Below are positions 1 to 11,080 of a stretch of DNA of 64,000 bases, piece by piece. The position numbers and the translations under genes are program-made. Where the stretch lies: positions 1,054,001 to 1,118,000 of the forward strand of contig JAUFSD010000017.1 in assembly GCA_033030425.1 (NCBI GenBank), read 5' to 3'. This stretch comes from Verpa conica (Eukaryota > Ascomycota > Pezizomycetes > Pezizales > Morchellaceae). The notes beneath the pieces are model-generated. The model saw nothing but the letters and a program-made list of their open reading frames with translations, was not told the origin of the DNA and ran no database searches. Position 1 is the first letter of the stretch; each line of letters begins with the position of its first letter.

Positions 1-953
1 AAAGTACAGGCGATCATGTTCCACCACCTGTCGATTCATCTTCCAGACCTACTATCATTGCAGGAGGGGCTGTTGCAATCCCAAATTTCCCCCCTCGGTC
101 AGTTGATGAGGACGAGATGACGGCAGCAGGTATTCCCCACCCACCAGCTCAACCGCCAAGGTCTCCAACTCCTCCAACTCCCGAGATCCCAGGTAGCCCC
201 ATTCGGATTGCCATGCCTGTATCTAGACAGCCGGAAGACCCCATTACAAGACACGAACCAGAACCTGAGTCTTCGGTACCACTAGAGAGTTTGAGTAGGG
301 TTGCTCCACAGGAACATGATCTAGAGGAGGAAGAGCCAGCAAGAGTTAGGTCTGAAATTGTGGGTGTAGGAGCAGGAGGCGAAGCAGTCGATGGGGGGAG
401 CGTGGGAAGGCGGGCTCTTGTCTTATTTGATTACGAAGCGAGTGAGCCGAATGAAATTAATTTAGTTGAGGGACAGGTTGTTGGAGAAGTCGATATGGTG
501 GATGAGGTAAACTATTGTGTTTTAGTCTTTTCCTCGCGTATATTCCATTAAGCTAATTAAACTAGGATTGGTGGGCCGGTCGCAACGCCGTGGGAGAGCA
601 TGGTCTTTTCCCAAGCAATTACGTCGAACTCATTGAAGAAACTACAGAGGAGCATGCTCCTCCCCCACTAGTTGGTAGACCAACTACAGAATCGCCCGAG
701 CCACAGACAGAACCCCAGAGTACCGGGCCATCAGCAATCGCCCAGTACGATTATGAGGCTACTGAAGAAAATGAACTCAGCTTCCCTGAGGAAGCAGTCA
801 TCGAAGATATTGAATTCCCAGATGATGATTGGTGGTTAGGCACATATCACGGCAAGCGTGGGCTCTTTGTATGTTTTCTTATTGGCCCCTAGTTCTCATT
901 AACAATACTGATTATATAAACAGCCTGCGAACTATGTTGAATTACGTCAGTAG
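1..953 (+). CDS. abp1: Abp1/drebrin-like actin-binding protein, C-terminal part (5' end outside window)
   Basis: Partial gene, open from the window edge (codons in frame from base 3). Exons are 1-506, 566-868 and 924-953; both introns (59 and 55 nt) are phase 0 with GT/AG ends. The visible part starts with a Pro/Glu-rich linker, followed by two SH3 domains: the first has ALVLFDYEA, then DWWAGRN and GLFPSNYVEL after intron 1; the second has AIAQYDYEA, DDWWLG and GLF, with PANYVELRQ and the stop supplied by the tiny last exon. A tandem SH3 pair at the extreme C-terminus, ending in ANYVEL, is the layout of fungal Abp1, which binds actin filaments through an N-terminal ADF-H domain and activates Arp2/3 at endocytic patches. 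The ADF-H domain would lie upstream and is not seen, so another double-SH3 adaptor cannot be excluded. Confidence 0.75.
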
Positions 954-1594
954 TTGCTGGGTTATAGTGCTACGATTTAACAGATTGGAAAATACCATAT
1001 AATTTGATTACATAGTCTAAATAGCCCCTACTTCTTGGCCTTACTTCTCGCGTGTACTTTGGCGGATATGGAAAAGCGATACTTTTCAGGACAATCCAGT
1101 GTTCTCCTAATATCTTTATTTCTTTTCCTACCTTTCCTCCCTCCTATTATAGTGGTGTCTGCTAAGGCAAAATCATGACGGGTCCTGTTAGAAAATGATA
1201 TATTATATGATCACCTGCTCCTACTCTAGTTTTTTAACATAAACTTACGAAGAAATCTTTCTGGAGGGCGCGCCTGAAAAATAGACTAATAAGGTATATG
1301 TAGATTTGATTCTTGTACAAGCTTGACCGGGCCAAACTAATCTAGTGTACTACGCGCGTGTTGCTAAGCATGTGGGCTTTGCTCATAAATGGCCTACTTT
1401 ATTTCCTACCGCAACTACTTAGATAGTACATACCCGAAAAAAGAAGTCACGCAGCTCCAAAAGTGAGCGACATTGACCCGACACCATTTTACATATGAAT
1501 AAATAAATACATTTCGTCAACCATACTAGGGAAAGTTCTGTGGTCTTGTAGGGTTCCGTTTAGTAATGCGGCTAGGATCAAGATTTTATATCCT
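954..1594. other. Intergenic, no gene seen
   Basis: 3' flank of the SH3 gene. AT-rich, all six frames short and unlike any family I know. No repeat shared with the rest of the window was recognised here. Confidence 0.5.
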
Positions 1595-2055
1595 TATATC
1601 GAATTTTCTAAGATACTACTGATGTGTGCAAAAAATGATGAGAACTCGACCCCGATAGGTCTAAAAACTGCGTACGCCACATTATGGTGCTAATAGTAGG
1701 CCTAAAAAATTGAGGCTTTTTATGGGGGGGAAGTGATGAGAGCTTTTCTATCATTCATATTTAAAAAACCACAGAAATAATAAAAATTACAAATAAATTA
1801 CAACAGCACTATGTCCTTCCTGTGATTCATCTACACATTATTTTTGTATTGTTGAGGGGTCTCTAACCTGAGTTCATAGAAGAAAGTGGCAGAAATGAAG
1901 GTCTACAAAGGTGGGACATTTTCTTGGGGCACACGGTTAATATAAACCCAAAAGCAGGCCAGCGTGGCACCCCCAGGCCAACCAGAATGCTCCACTAGCG
2001 GCCTGCCCAACCAGAGGCGGTTCTAATCACTTACCCTTAACATCTAGTACATCTA
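1595..2055 (-). repeat. Repeat family P, copy 1
   Basis: This stretch matches, in inverted orientation, the sequence from about 35958 to 37010 (interrupted there by a solo LTR). Shared landmarks are the block around ATATAAACCCAAAAGCAGG, the GGCCAGCGTGGCACCCCC block and ACTCGACNCCGATAGG. The copies are clearly diverged with small indels, so this is an old dispersed repeat. No ORF is present. It could be part of an LTR or a non-autonomous element; its ends are not defined. Confidence 0.65.
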
Positions 2056-3167
2056 AAAGAATTGATATATTATTTACTCTTAAACAGTTATCTTAGTAAA
2101 GCAGTATAGTATAACGTTGGTTGGGTAAAGAGTCCTAATGGTATCTTTATTACCTAGAAGAAGCGTAAATTAGTCAAAACTGGTTTAAGAAAACGCTAGA
2201 TTTCACCACCTATACGTGCTATTTGCATTAGATACAGTGCTCTGTATTTAGATTAGGCACTTTGAATTGTCATTGGTGACTAAGCCACCAAGCGCATCAT
2301 CTGTATAAGCAACCCTACATTAACGCATAAGCACCTACCTCAGTAGGGTTATTTAGTGAATCAAAAAATCTCAGATAGCAAGGGTCTAACGAATAAATTC
2401 GAGATAGTGGGGAGGTAGAGTTTAGGACTTAAACCCATACAACAGTAAAGTAGGCATCCTATCAGGATTTTATTATCTATCGAGTAGAGAGTGAATTAAC
2501 TAATGCTGAGGTTACTAAGTAGGTTCTATCCCTCAAAGGAAATGTAGGCGCATATAAGACATAGTTGGATACCAAAATCAGTAAGCCTCGAAGCTCTAGC
2601 GAACTACCCTGAGTCATTGGCAGCTTTTACTAGAACCCACTCCCCTATAGTTACCTATTTTATAAGACGTAATGTATAGATTCACATTACTAGATAAATC
2701 GAAAATACATGAGCCAATATAACCATTCAGTGAGTCATATCCTTGTACTACCTTCTATAACTGTTGGGGATTGTAACTGTCCTGCCAAGACGAGTGATTT
2801 ACTGTGAGAAAGTCTACTTAAATGATATCCGGCTTGTTCTAAGGTCAAACGAAGGCACATCACATAAAACATTTAAAAATTACTACGTGAATAACTTAAG
2901 TTCTCACAACCTCTAGTTATTATCCCTTCCAACAAGCGCCCAAGGCATTTCGAACCAATAAAAAAAATACACAGCGGAAAACCAAATAGAGTAACAGAAT
3001 GAATGGTAAGCTGCCTCAAGAATAAGAATGGTTGAGCCAATATAGTAGTATTGATTTTCATTATTCAAGAATGCGTGTCACCGTGTAAAATTAACCATCA
3101 TACAATCCCTCAAAAACATTAAATGCTCAAATCCACGATAATGCTTGTGATAAGCATAGCGAAAATT
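2056..3167. other. Intergenic, no gene seen
   Basis: AT-rich spacer between repeat P and the 3' end of the GPI-protein gene. No domain-bearing ORF, RNA gene or clear repeat was found. Confidence 0.5.
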
Positions 3168-4080
3168 TTAGTTCAGGTAAATGAGGCCTGTGAAGATGCA
3201 CAAGACCAAAGCCAGTGGAGAAGCAAGGTGAGAACCACTGTTGACACTTGCAGCTTCCGTAGTAGGAGTAGAACTGGCAGACGCGGTAGCGCGGGTACTT
3301 GTGCGGATGGTGGAAGACGAGTTAGAAGATCCGGAGTTGGTGGCAATAGCGGAAGTGCTTGCAGAGGTACTAGTCGCGCTAGTCGTACTGGACAATGCAG
3401 ATGCTACACTGTTGGAGCTTGAGCTAGAAGACGGGGCCGAGGACGAGGAGGTCGAAGAGGATGAAGTCGAGGAGGATGAACTGGAGGTCACGTCGGAATC
3501 AATGGCGAACATGGGTGAATAGTTGTCACTAGTACCGGCAGTGATTTGAATAGAGTAGTCGCTGCCACCCACGAGGCTCGAAGGTAGAGACCAGGTGAAA
3601 GCTCCGGTGTTAGGAATACCAGCTACATATACATGTTAGAAAACATAACATCATGGGTTAGGCACGAAACTGTTGCCAAGAACCATCTCACTAACGGCAC
3701 TACAAGCGCGCTAGGATAGGCTGTAAAATGAATCTTATAGTTTCAGTCTGGGGGCTTACTAGCAATATTCAACACTTCGTCTAAATCAGTGTCTTTGCCC
3801 TTCCTCAAGACAAGGTCACAGGAATTGCCGGATGTAACAGTCCTGAAAGTTCACCTGATCAGCGTCATAGCCCCGGTCCGTGGTTTTTTTTAACTTACCA
3901 AGTGATTGTAATATCAGAGCCGGCCTTGATGGTCCCACCAAGGGGGTTTGTAATTGGGTTCTCACCCCCAGTAACAGTGCTAACAGAGGTGGTGGTAGCA
4001 CTGGCAGATGTGGTGGTAGTACCAGCCACAAGAGATGTCAAGGCAGAGAACGCCAGGACGAGAGCGGTGGTGAAGCGCAT
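3168..4080 (-). CDS. GPI-anchored Ser/Thr-rich cell-wall protein with Kre9/KNH domain
   Basis: Three exons on the minus strand, 4080-3899, 3842-3760 and 3622-3168; introns of 56 nt (phase 2) and 137 nt (phase 1) have GTAAGT/CAG and GTAAGC/TAG ends. The product is 239 aa. Residues 1-20 are a signal peptide (MRFTTALVLAFSALTSLVAG). About residues 38-130 form a Kre9/KNH1 domain: NPLGGTIKAGSDITITW, then LVLRKGKDTDLDEVLNIA, then TGAFTWSLPSSL and SDYSIQI. A Ser/Thr-rich stalk follows, and a C-terminal hydrophobic tail (LASPLALVLCIFTGLIYLN) after a small-residue stretch fits a GPI attachment signal. Family members sit at the plasma membrane or wall and are linked to beta-1,6-glucan assembly; the exact role is not known. 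The upstream minus strand is pyrimidine-rich, as in many fungal promoters. Confidence 0.88.
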
Positions 4081-5272
4081 TGTGATTACGACTCGGGTTT
4101 ATTGAGTATAAACAATTGATTAGCGTAAGTTATTGGTAGCAAAAAGAACTTGTTCTGTAAGTGAGCGGCTAGTTGAAAAAGCGAGTAACCCTGAAATAAC
4201 GAGGGATTGACAAAGGAGTGAAAACCTGTGAGGGAGAGTAAAGGAAGGGACGCCTGTGAGGCAATAAGTGTAGATAGTGAGGGTAAAGAAAGAAGGAGGA
4301 TGAGGAGGGAAAAGGGGGAGCTGGCGTTGAGACAGGCTTTATTAAGTAGATGGGGGGTTTAGGAATGGCGGCTGTAGGTAATTGACAGGCACGGATTTTA
4401 TCATGGGTGAGATAGAGTATATGTCATGCACATGTTAGTGCGCGGGGGTGTCGCGATAGCCTTAGATGAGAGGGGTCTAATGAGAGATGAGCGGGCAAGA
4501 TTTCCCAGCCAAGTATGGCTGGAGATTTGTTTCTTTCAAAAGAGACAATTTTACACCACACCCAGGCACATATTGAGGCACACCTCCCGGCCATATAGCA
4601 GTTACAATCAATACATAGTACTCTACATAATAGGCCTTATGGGAGATGAGCAACTTGGCAAGCGAGATACAGTCTCGGCTAAGTGAACGCCGCGAATGTT
4701 TTGGGTTATTAGCCATCTCGGAAACCTGTCCCAGCGCGTACAGGCTCTAGCAGTGACAAATTAATTAGAGGTCCGAAAGTGGAAGAACCTAGGTGGGGAA
4801 TGGAGGCACTACTGCAAGGTGTAGTGTCCGCTCTTGTAAGGGTCATGTGGCATGATTGGTTGAGGAACTAGGTTGACTTTCCTATTCTAGAAAGAGCTTG
4901 GCCGCCGTTGATCCGACAACATTCGCAGAGAAAACCTTTCCCATGCCCGCGCTGTACCTGCAGCACTTTTGGATACCTTCCGCCAACCCGCACCCCACCC
5001 CACACAAGACATACCCTAAAAGTGGAGGTTTAAATAATTAAATAAAAATAATTAAATAAAAGTAAAGATAATAAGAATAATAGAATAAGATAAATAGGAA
5101 TAGAAATAATAAAAATAAGAGGAGTATCATAAAAATATACAAAAATAAGTTCTCTTTATCCCTTCAATTGTAGAGGTACTCATGGCAACCGTGATAAATA
5201 ACCCATAAGTATTACATACTCCTAAAAGCACAAAACTTGATTAATAATCTGTGAGCTCTTAAGAGTAGTTTT
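4081..5272. other. Upstream region of the GPI-protein gene and intergenic spacer
   Basis: Bases 4081-4400 are purine-rich on the plus strand (CT-rich on the coding strand of the GPI gene), consistent with a fungal promoter and leader. Bases 5030-5110 are an A/T-only low-complexity run of AATAA-like units. No supported ORF. Confidence 0.5.
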
Positions 5273-5340
5273 TGCAAAACTGGCCTATACAATCATTTAG
5301 ACTACAAGTTGTTAAGTTTAGAGTTTAGTTTGCTAATTTA
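5273..5340 (-). repeat. Decayed LTR-X 3' end fragment
   Basis: GCAAAACTGGCCTATACAAT and the following bases resemble the 3' end of LTR-X read on the minus strand (compare 6242-6300), with many substitutions. The similarity fades after about 70 bp. Confidence 0.5.
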
Positions 5341-5414
5341 TGTAACAATTTCACTCTTGCTGTGACTAGGCTTGAGCAACCTTCAGAATGACACCTACAT
5401 CAGCATATAGAAAA

Positions 5415-5451
5415 TTGTATCCTGACAGACAAGCACTCTGTCAGGATACAA
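5415..5451. repeat. Perfect 14-bp inverted repeat (hairpin)
   Basis: TTGTATCCTGACAG and CTGTCAGGATACAA face each other across a 9-base loop. It stands just outside the LTR-C copy at 5481. It could be a decayed MITE end or a structural palindrome. Confidence 0.6.
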
Positions 5452-5480
5452 GCTTACTAATTTGTACATCAGGTACATCC

Positions 5481-6095
5481 TGTGAAGAATAGCGGAGTGA
5501 CAGCTTAGGACGCGAGTCCTAATGGTATAACTCTACAGGTACGATGCACAGAAAGAAGCGTAAAGCCAGAGAATTGGTAGTAGCAACAGAGTAGACTATT
5601 ACTATAAAGAACAGGCAAGCGAGGATTCTGAGCATGTAATACTAAATAAGATAGCGTAGTAGATTGGTGTCTATGTCTAGAGAGTTACTGTCCCAGAAAG
5701 AGGGAGAACGGCCCGCTATTTATACAGAAAAGTCCTTTATCCTCCAACCGAGATAACTATGTGAAAACCGAGGTGGGAACGCCGTTTGACCCTGAAAACC
5801 GTAACAAAGTAAAGGTAACCAAAAGAAATGAGTAATACAATGCTTGTAAGCGAAATGGTGTGTTGAGTAAACATAAATGAGCGCAACAAAATATGACTCA
5901 TAACAAATGGCACAATACATGTGAGTAATAAGGTATGCGACCTTTCGATAAACATTAGTTATGTAAAAATATAATAAATGTAAAAATGTATCAAGAAAAC
6001 AATCAGTACAGCCATCGTAATGAAATGTAGCAAATGGAGATGAAATGTTATACAGTCAAGGAAAGACAGACTGAGAATCTCGAAAAAAAATAACA
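5481..6095 (-). mobile_element. Copia LTR-C, apparent solo copy A
   Basis: Full-length LTR of the copia family, from TGTGAAGAATAGCGG to the reverse of TGTTATTTTT. It carries the family's TATAAATA box. Flanks (CATCC and GCAAG) do not match, so the target duplication is lost or the copy arose by recombination. The right flank is directly an LTR-X fragment. Confidence 0.85.
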
Positions 6096-6241
6096 GCAAG
6101 GACGGAACAGATATGGTGGTAAGTACACTTATCGGCCTGTCCGCAAAGTACAGATTGGTTCACTAACAGCTTTACATGATTGCATTACTCTAGTACATCT
6201 TCGGGCTTGACTAGAATAGGACGATAGGGCCGGGACAAAGT
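6096..6241 (+). repeat. LTR-X fragment, plus orientation
   Basis: Equivalent to bases 16665-16806 of the complete LTR-X copy (GCAAGGACGGAACAGATA through GGGCCGGGACAAAG). It is followed at once by an LTR-X in opposite orientation, making a head-to-head junction. Confidence 0.75.
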
Positions 6242-7395
6242 TGTAAAACTGGCCTATACAATTGTCCAGGCTACTTCCCGTCAAGCTTAGAGTTCAGTCC
6301 AGAGGTATAAGATACCAACTACCAAGGTCTCCTCAGTCAACGGTAGTAGTTGTTCCTTTAAATCGCACAAGAGAGTTACGAACTACGATATTGTCAAGAC
6401 TCACTAGAGTTAGTTGAAATAGAGCAGAAAGTTGTTCAGTTGGAGCTTCAAAAGTCACAAGCAATTGTTTGTAATAGAGTTATAAAGTAGGTAGTTCGAT
6501 AGATTCAAATATATTGATAAGACTCGTCTTTCCCATTGATGTTCTGGTAAAGAGACAAATCTGCCGACTATTTTATATACCGCGGTTTGGGCTCGCCGAT
6601 TTATTCTAAATCCTAATACAAACGCCTGGGAACCCCCGAAGACCCTGAAAACCTGCCAAGCAATCACGCCATACAATACAAATCTTACAACACAGTAACA
6701 ACGCCAATACAAATACATTCCCCCCATACTTATACAAATCCCGACCAGTCCAAGCACTTTGTCCCAACTCTATCGTCTTATTCTAGCCAAGCCCGAAGGT
6801 GTACTAGAGTAATGCAATCATGTAAAACTGTTAGTGAACCAATCTGTACTCTACAGACGGGCCAATAAGTGTACTAACCACCGTATCTGTTCCGTTCTTG
6901 CATGTTCCCTCGTGGCAGAGAGTCACCAAAGCCCTTTGGTACTAATCAGCAAGCAGTACTGGGAAGCGGGGCCTTCCTCCATACCGTTAGTTGTCAAGAA
7001 ACATGCCCCAACTGGCGGAGGGCACAACTCTGTCAGTTCTTATCTGATTTCCTCGATTCTTTCACCAGTCAGCTCCAAATCATGCCCCCTCATATACCCT
7101 CCGGATTTGGTTCGGACAGACGAATTTTCCTGACGCTCCAGGGGTTACTCTTGAGGCCTAAAGCTTGTGTTTTTACTATGCGTTTACAGCAACTCTGAGG
7201 GGCCCCCCCAGCACCCGGTGGGTGGCACAGTGGGGCGCCCTGCAGGAGATAGCCGCCAGCAATAGTATTCACACGTGCTTCTCCCCAAACCCCCCGTTAC
7301 GTTTAAGAAACGAACAAGAGATTAGGTTACCTAGATAGTCAAACAAGTGGTCTTCATGGTTCCCAGAATACTCCTCTTATCAGATGCCTACAACA
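6242..7395 (-). mobile_element. 3' LTR (LTR-X) of decayed gypsy element 1
   Basis: 1154-bp LTR running TGTTGTAGGC (at 7395) to GGCCAGTTTTACA (at 6242) on the minus strand. It directly follows the pol reading frame of gypsy 1, so it is that element's 3' LTR. It contains the block shared with LTR-V (about 7060-7230) and a TATATAAAATAG box near 6575. Confidence 0.85.
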
Positions 7396-10395
7396 CTCAT
7401 CTACTTCGTCAGGAGTTGGTGGTCTCTGCTGGCGTCCGGGGATCTTGCTCAAGCGGTAGGGCTCGAGAAGCTCTACATGGAAGACGTTATGTATCTTGAC
7501 CTGAGGAGGCAAGTCCAACTGGCACGCGCGAGTTCCCACTAACTTAGCAATTCTGAAAGGTCCCAATTTTTTATGGTCCAGTTTCTTAGTGCTTCGGCGA
7601 CTTTTAATGTTGGCAGCGTTGACCATGATGCGATCTCCTACTTTAAAACTCGGAGGGTCCATACGTTTCTGGTCAAAGTATCTCCCCATGCGTTCTCTGG
7701 TTTCTTTCAGACGGTTGCTAGCCTTGTCGTGGATACTTCGGACATAGTGAGCGTACAGTTCACTAGCCGGATTTTTAACTTCCACTTGAGTTGGCCAGTT
7801 GGTTTGCGGGTGGTAACCATAGTTTGTGTAGAAAAGGGTTTGCTTCGTAGTAGTTGTAGCTGAGTTATTATATGCGTACTCAGCTAGGGGAAGCAATTCA
7901 ACCCAATCGTTCTGTTCGTAATTACAGAATGCACGAATGTAGTGTTCTAGTACTTGGTTGACCCGTTCTGTTTGTCCGTCTGTTTGAGGGTGGAACGCCG
8001 TGCTCATCCAAGTTTTCACGTTGAGGAGAGACATCAGCGATCCCCAGAAGCTGGAAGTAAACTTAGCGTCTCTGTCGGAGATGATGCTGAGAGGTAAGCC
8101 ATGATAGCGCCAAATTTGGCTCAGGAAAGTTTTGGCTAGGTCCTGAGCCGTAGCTGATTCTTTCAGAGGAATAAAGTGCGACATTTTTGTGAACCTGTCC
8201 ACAACGACCCATATCTGTGTCATTCCTTCAGACAAAGGTAATTGCGTAATGAAATCCATAGATACGGATTCCCACGGACAGTGTCGTGTTTCGAGAGGCA
8301 ACAGTTTACCGTACTTTTTGTGTCGGCTTGGCTTGTTGCGTTGGCAGTGGTCGCAAAAACGGACATAATCGTCTACCCAGTGATCTAGGTTCGGCCAGTA
8401 GAAGTTTTGTGAGATTAGTTCTAGTGTTTTGTCCTGGCCAAAATGTCCTGCGATTTTAGAGTCGTGTTCTGCCTCTGCAATCTCGATTTTAGAGTCGTGT
8501 TCTGCCTCTGCAATCTCGATTTTGAAGGCGTCGTTTGCTGGTATATAAAGTCTGTTTTGGAAGTATACCAGGTTGTCGTGCACTGAGAATTCCTTTGCTG
8601 CTCCTAACTCCTTCCTGAGAACCTTCTCCTTAATTCCTACCTATTTCGGGTCTCCCAGCCCCGCCTGCCGTACTTTTCCCAAAAACTCCTTGTCCCAGTT
8701 GACAATTTCCATGGCAGCAAGCGAGGCTGACGATACCAATTCCACTTCTCCAGGTTCTAACTCGAGTTATCCAGATTTGAAGAACATTTCCACAGGTTGT
8801 TTGTCAGTGGTGCCTCCCCCTTCCAGGTGGTACTCTGAACGCCTCGATAGTGCATCAGCCTTTCCGTTTTTTGCTCCGGGTCGATAAATGATTTTGAAAT
8901 CAAACTCGGCAAGGTTTTCCGCCTATTGAGCCTGTCGCCTCGTGAGTTGCTTAGTGGTAGAGAAGTATTTTAGGTTACGGTGATCGGTATAAACGACTAC
9001 CATGTACCTAGCGCCTTTGAGGTATTGCCTCCACTGCTTGAATGCTACCACTATAGCTAACATTTCCTTGTCCCAAACGTCGTAATTGATTTCCGCTGGG
9101 ACTAGCTTCCGGGAATAGAAAGCGACAGGGTGTAACTTAGTGTCAATTTCCTGGGACAGAATGGCTGCGATCGCAAAGTCGCTGGCGTCCGTTTCCACGT
9201 ACGTCTGGCGATCAGGGTCGAAGTGAGCTAGAATAGAAGCTGAGGTAAAGAGGTTTTTGAGCTTGTCAAACGCCTCTTGTGCCTCGTGTGACCACGTGAA
9301 GTTCTTAGCGCTATCTTGTCTGGTACAATCGGTTATAGGTTTACAGACCCCTGAGAAGTTATGGATAAACCTTCTATAAAAATTGGCAAACCCCATGAAA
9401 GCTTGCACATCTTTTATGCTCTGTGGAGCTCGCCATTCCAGAATTGACGTGATTTTGTCGCTGGCCATGGAGACACCTTCGGGACCTAGCATATAGCCGA
9501 GGAACTCAATTTTTTGCTGGTTGAAAAAGGATTTTTTAGGATTGGCGACCAAGTTGTTTTCCCGTAACTTCTGGAGAACAATTTTGACTAATCGAACGTG
9601 TTCCTCTGCTGTTTTGCTGTAGATTAGGATATCGTCGAGATAGACTACTATACCTTGGTCCAAGTATTCTCTGAGGATGTCGTTCATCATGTTCTGGAAT
9701 GTTGCTGGTGCGTTTACCATGCCAAACGGCATTACTAAGTACTCGTAATGTCCGTAGCGGGTTCTGAAAGCCGTTTTCTCTTCGTCCCCTTGTTTGATCC
9801 TGACAAGGTTGTACCCCTCCTTCAGGTCTATCTTCGAAAAAATGGTAGAGCCGGATACTCGATCTCTGAGCTCATCCATGAGGGGCAAAGGATACTTATT
9901 TTTGATAGTTATCCTGTTAAGCCCTCGGTAGTCGACGCAAAGTCGCAAGCTACCGTCCTTTTTCTTGACAAATAATATAGGCGACTTGCTGGGGCGGATC
10001 TTACCTAGCTGGATCATTTTTTCCAAGTATTCCTTCAACACACCCAATTCCAATGCCGATAGATTGTACACTGGACCCCAAGTAGGCTTTGCGGTTGGGT
10101 CCAGATCTATGGCATAGTCATATGGGTGTTGAGGGGACAACTCGTCGGCCTTTGACGGATAGAACATGTCCAGTAGCTCATGGTATTCCTTAGGTATTAG
10201 GCCTTCCAGCTGTTCCCTTTCGGTTAACTCACGGCTAACTGCTCCGATTGATTGGGCTTCGGGATCTTCTGCCACACTCTCGTCATAGACTACTACCGGC
10301 TTATTAACGGTACAAGCATGGAGACAATTCTTACCACGGAACTCAAGTCTTCCGTTAGAATGGAGCACTGGATTGTGTTGTTGTATCCGTCAGAA
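7354..10395 (-). pseudogene. pol: Ty3/gypsy pol pseudogene (RT-RNase H-integrase), element 1
   Basis: One minus-strand reading frame broken only by in-frame stops whose codons lie at 8923-8925, 8767-8769 and 8641-8643. In order it encodes reverse transcriptase ([21 protein letters not shown]), RNase H (ETDASDFAIAAILSQ), an integrase zinc region (HFGQDKTLELI to CDHCQRNK) and the integrase core ([29 protein letters not shown]). The first stop replaces the Trp expected after RRQA. The frame runs past the 5' end of the 3' LTR and stops about 40 nt inside LTR-X. The upstream end (protease, gag, 5' LTR) is cut off at about 10395 by the copia LTR B. All three stops are explicable by C-to-T or G-to-A transitions, as produced by RIP-type mutation. 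No chromodomain is visible. Confidence 0.9.
8452..8517 (-). repeat. 33-bp in-frame tandem duplication in gypsy 1 pol
   Basis: Bases 8452-8484 and 8485-8517 are the same 33 bp. They add a second copy of the 11-residue segment KIEIAEAEHDS just before the integrase zinc region without shifting the frame. Confidence 0.9.
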
Positions 10396-10925
10396 CTGAT
10401 TGTTTTCTTTGATACATTTTTACATTTATTACATTTTTACATAACTACTAATGTTTATCGAAAGGTCGCATACCTTATTACCTACATATATTGCGCCATT
10501 TGTTATGAGTCATATTTTGTTGCGCTCATTTATGTTTACTCAACACACCATTTCGCTTACAAGCATTGTATTACTCATTTCTTTTGGTTACCTTTACTTT
10601 GTTACGGTCTTCAGGGTCAAACGGCGTTCCCACCTCGGTTTTCACATAGTTATCTCGGTTGGAGGATAAAGGACTTTTTTGTATAAATAGCGGGCCGTTC
10701 TCCCTCTTTCTGGGACAGTAATTCTCTAGACATAGACACCAATCTACTACGCTATCTTGTTTGGTATTACATGCTCAGAATTCTCGCTTGCCTGTTCTTT
10801 ATAGTAATAGTTTATTCTGTTGCTACCACCCACTCACTGGCTTTACGCTTCTTTCTGTGCATCGTACCTGTAGAGTTATACCATTAGGACTCGCGTCCTA
10901 AGCTGTTACTCCGCTATTCTTCACA
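10396..10925 (+). mobile_element. Copia LTR-C copy B, 5'-truncated, 5' LTR of copia element B
   Basis: The LTR begins inside the family sequence (CTGATTGTTTTCTTTGATAC); about 90 bp of the normal 5' end is missing where it joins gypsy 1. It ends in TTCACA and is followed by the copia primer-binding site and gag. Its TATAAATAGCGGG box is intact. Confidence 0.85.
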
Positions 10926-10940
10926 GGTTATGAGCCCGGC
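10926..10940 (+). promoter_or_regulatory. Primer-binding site of copia B
   Basis: GGTTATGAGCCCGGC abuts the LTR. It is complementary to the anticodon stem-loop region of fungal initiator tRNA-Met (GGGCTCATAACC), the half-tRNA priming mode known from Drosophila copia. Confidence 0.7.
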
Positions 10941-11080
10941 TGCACACAACAGCTAACTCTAATCTCACAACAACACTGGCGTCTTCTGCTGTCACCTCTC
11001 CTGCTCGCTCACCCTCTCCAACTCTATCCGAACTAGACCTCCTCACATACCCTGAACTATCACTCAATCATCCCATTGAA

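Noticed and set aside
3241..3522. Acidic plus-strand ORF opposite the GPI-protein gene
   Set aside because: Antisense shadow of the Ser-rich stalk, whose codons read as Glu/Val/Asp-rich on the other strand.
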